From contig CALGHW010000403.1 in NCBI GenBank assembly GCA_937916075.1, forward strand, positions 1 to 7,589: a stretch of DNA of 7,589 nt. The letters run 5' to 3'. Positions within the stretch are counted from its first letter, which is position 1, and each line of letters begins with the position of its first letter. Shown piece by piece: positions 5,269-7,589 of the stretch. This stretch comes from an uncultured Prevotella sp. GTDB taxonomy: Bacteria; Bacteroidota; Bacteroidia; Bacteroidales; Bacteroidaceae. The notes under the pieces are model-generated. The model was given only the letters and a program-made list of their open reading frames with translations. It was not told where the DNA came from and searched no databases. The position numbers and the translations under genes are program-made.

Positions 5269-7589
5269 CTATTTTCCCCGCACGATGGTCTTGATGTCGT
5301 TGAGCTTGTTGAGAGCCTCCACGGGGGTGAGGTTGTTGATGTCGAGATGGAGTATCTCGTCGCGTATCTGACAGAGCACAGGGTCGTCAAGCTGGAAGAA
5401 ACTGAGCTGCATGGCCTCGCCCGACTTGCTCGGGCGCACCGCCGGCCGGGCCTCAGTGCCCACCGAGGCGTTGTCGGCCTCCAGCTGCTTGAGGATGGTC
5501 TCGGCCCGCTTCACGATGGAGCGGGGCATACCGGCGATCTCGGCCACATGGATACCGAAAGAGTGCTCACTGCCGCCGGGCATGAGCTTGCGCAGGAAGA
5601 TGACCTTGCCGTCTACTTCCTTCACACTGACATTGAAGTTCTTGATGCGCGGAAAGCTCTTCTCCATCTCGTTGAGCTCATGGTAATGGGTGGCGAAAAG
5701 GGTGCGCGCACGGGCCTTGGCGTGCTCATGGAGATACTCCACGATGGCCCAAGCGATGGAGATGCCGTCGTAGGTGCTGGTGCCACGGCCCAACTCGTCG
5801 AAGAGCACCAAGGAACGGGGGCTGACATTGTTTAGGATATTGGCCGCCTCGGTCATCTCCACCATAAAGGTCGACTCGCCGAGCGAGATGTTGTCGCTGG
5901 CTCCCACACGGGTGAATATCTTGTCAACCAACCCCACACGGGCCTTCTCGGCCGGAACGAAGCTGCCCATCTGGGCCAGCAGCACGATGAGGGCTGTCTG
6001 GCGCAGTAAGGCCGACTTGCCGGCCATGTTGGGTCCGGTGATAATCATAATCTGCTGGCGATCGCTGTCCAGATGGATATCGTTGGGCACGAACTCCTCG
6101 CCCACGGGCAACTGGGTCTCGATGACGGGATGACGCCCCTGGGTGATGTCGAGCACGTCGGAACTGTCGATGACAGGACGCACATAGCGGTGCTCCTCAG
6201 CCGTCTTGGCGAACGACAGCAGGCAGTCCAGCCGCGCCACAAGGTTGGCATCAATCTGTATCTGGGGGATAAACTCCTGCATGGACATCACCAGGTCGGC
6301 AAAGAGGCGGGTCTCGAGGGCCAGAATCTTGTCTTCCGCACCCAGTATCTTCTCCTCATACTCTTTGAGTTCCTGCGTGATATAACGCTCCGCGCTGGCC
6401 AACGTCTGCTTGCGCACCCAGTCGGCCGGCACCTTGTCCTTAAAGGTGTTGCGCACCTCTAAGTAATAGCCGAACACATTGTTGTAGCCTATCTTCAAGC
6501 TGGCGATACCCGTCTGCTCGGTCTCGCGCCGCTGTATCTCCATGAGATAGCTCTTGCCGCCGTGGGCAATCTGGCGCAGCTCGTCAAGCTCAGCGTTGAC
6601 ACCACTGCGGATAACCCCGCCCTTGTTGACCAACTGTGGCGGGTCGGGCTCCACCTCGCGCGCTATCCTGTCGCGCAGCGACTCGCAGAGATTCAGCTGC
6701 TCGCCGATGCGCTTCAGCGCCGTGTTGTCGGCCTGCATACAGGCGGTCTTGAGGGGCTGTATGGCCTGAAGGGCGGTCTTGAGCTGCACCACCTCACGGG
6801 GAGTCACCCGGCCCACAGCTACCTTGGATATGATACGCTCCAGGTCGCCCATGCGGTGGAGTTGCTCGTCTACCCCTTGACGGAAGGCAGGCTGACGGAA
6901 GAAGTAGTCCACGACGTCGAGCCGCTCGCTGATGGGCTTCTCGTCCTTGAGCGGAAAGACCACCCACCGACGGAGCAGGCGGCCGCCCATGGGCGATACC
7001 GTGCGGTCGATGACATCCAGCAGCGACATGCCGTCCTCCTGCATGGGCTGGATAAGCTCGAGGGAGCGGATGGTGAACTTGTCGAGACGCACATAGCGGT
7101 CGGCCTCGATGCGCGACAGGGAGGTGATGTGGCCGATGTGGGTGTGCTGGGTCATCTCCAGATACTGGAGCACGGCGCCGCTGGCGACGATACCCCGCGA
7201 GAGGTGGTCTACGCCGAAGCCCTTGAGACTCTTCACACCGAAGTGGCGGAGAAGCTTCTGGTGGGCCGTCTGGTAGGTGAACACCCAGTCGTCGAGCTCA
7301 AAGGTGAAAAACTTGTTGCCGAAATGCTGCTCAAACGCCTGCTTCTTGCCGCGCTCAAAGAGCACCTCCTTGGGCGAGAAATTGCCCAGGAGCTTCTCCA
7401 CATAGTCGAAAGAGCCCTCGCCGGTGAGAAACTCACCGGTGGAGATGTCCAGGAAGGCCACGCCACACTGGTCGCGGTCCATGTCGACGGCCGCCAAGAA
7501 GTTGTTTTCCTTATAATTGAGCACATTGTCGTTCATGGCCACGCCAGGGGTCACCAGTTCGGTGATGCCGCGCTTGACAAGCTTTTTGG
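5269..7589 (-). CDS. mutS: DNA mismatch repair protein MutS (N-terminus beyond window)
   Basis: MutS binds mismatched or looped DNA as a dimer and, on ATP binding, recruits MutL to start strand-directed repair. About 772 residues are visible; the frame continues through the right edge (KKLVKRGITELVTPGV), so roughly the first 100 residues, including the mismatch-reading Phe-x-Glu motif, are missing. The connector domain begins near NNFLAAVD; the lever and clamp domains fill the centre. The ATPase has Walker A GPNMAGKS (6013-6036), the MutS signature GASDNISLGESTFMVEM (5854-5904), Walker B LVLFDELGRGTS with D and E near 5791-5796, and the switch histidines in FATHYHE. Near the C-terminus QLSFF resembles a beta-clamp-binding pentapeptide, followed by the helical dimerisation tail. 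It ends with TAG at 5269. All catalytic motifs are intact, so the gene looks functional. The GTG at 7554 is an internal valine, not the start. Gene order with the downstream regulator is probably incidental. Confidence 0.97.
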   Translation of the reverse strand, partial: KKLVKRGITELVTPGVAMNDNVLNYKENNFLAAVDMDRDQCGVAFLDISTGEFLTGEGSFDYVEKLLGNFSPKEVLFERGKKQAFEQHFGNKFFTFELDDWVFTYQTAHQKLLRHFGVKSLKGFGVDHLSRGIVASGAVLQYLEMTQHTHIGHITSLSRIEADRYVRLDKFTIRSLELIQPMQEDGMSLLDVIDRTVSPMGGRLLRRWVVFPLKDEKPISERLDVVDYFFRQPAFRQGVDEQLHRMGDLERIISKVAVGRVTPREVVQLKTALQAIQPLKTACMQADNTALKRIGEQLNLCESLRDRIAREVEPDPPQLVNKGGVIRSGVNAELDELRQIAHGGKSYLMEIQRRETEQTGIASLKIGYNNVFGYYLEVRNTFKDKVPADWVRKQTLASAERYITQELKEYEEKILGAEDKILALETRLFADLVMSMQEFIPQIQIDANLVARLDCLLSFAKTAEEHRYVRPVIDSSDVLDITQGRHPVIETQLPVGEEFVPNDIHLDSDRQQIMIITGPNMAGKSALLRQTALIVLLAQMGSFVPAEKARVGLVDKIFTRVGASDNISLGESTFMVEMTEAANILNNVSPRSLVLFDELGRGTSTYDGISIAWAIVEYLHEHAKARARTLFATHYHELNEMEKSFPRIKNFNVSVKEVDGKVIFLRKLMPGGSEHSFGIHVAEIAGMPRSIVKRAETILKQLEADNASVGTEARPAVRPSKSGEAMQLSFFQLDDPVLCQIRDEILHLDINNLTPVEALNKLNDIKTIVRGK

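Noticed and set aside
1..7589. CRISPR arrays, tRNA or rRNA genes, insertion sequences and phage genes.
   Set aside because: No regularly spaced repeats, clover-leaf or rRNA sequence, transposase or phage-like product was found on either strand.

Overview
The window looks like chromosome of a Bacteroidales bacterium, most likely a fairly GC-rich member of the Prevotella group; the genus is my inference. The evidence is a hybrid two-component system (sensor, kinase, receiver and AraC domains in one protein) of the type typical of Bacteroidetes, upstream boxes matching the Bacteroidetes promoter consensus (TTTG, about 19 bases, TAnnTTTG), and starts without a clear Shine-Dalgarno. All three intact genes are on the minus strand, so transcription runs right to left: mutS (truncated by the right edge), then the hybrid two-component regulator, then a small ECF sigma factor.

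Right part (5269-7589): DNA mismatch-repair ATPase MutS, lacking only about its first 100 residues. The 190 bases after it hold two interlocking inverted repeats and then a textbook promoter for the next gene. Middle (1098-5078): a complete 1326-residue hybrid two-component system with signal peptide, periplasmic beta-propeller sensor, Y_Y_Y domain, one membrane span, histidine kinase, receiver and AraC DNA-binding domain. Its H-box has leucine where proline is the rule. Next (986-1097): a 112-base gap with two copies of a 15-base motif exactly 22 bases apart, directly upstream of a promoter with a good -7 box and a poor -33 box. Then (458-985): an ECF sigma factor with no anti-sigma gene beside it within the window.

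Left part (1-457): no intact gene. It holds a perfect 13-bp hairpin that may end the sigma transcript, some small dyads, an apparent C-terminal relic of a helix-turn-helix regulator, and a possible leftward promoter near the edge.

Taken together, the sequence suggests a cascade: a periplasmic signal, perhaps a glycan fragment, activates the hybrid regulator, whose AraC domain binds the 22-bp-spaced repeats and switches on the sigma factor, which then redirects RNA polymerase to genes elsewhere. MutS is probably an unrelated housekeeping neighbour.
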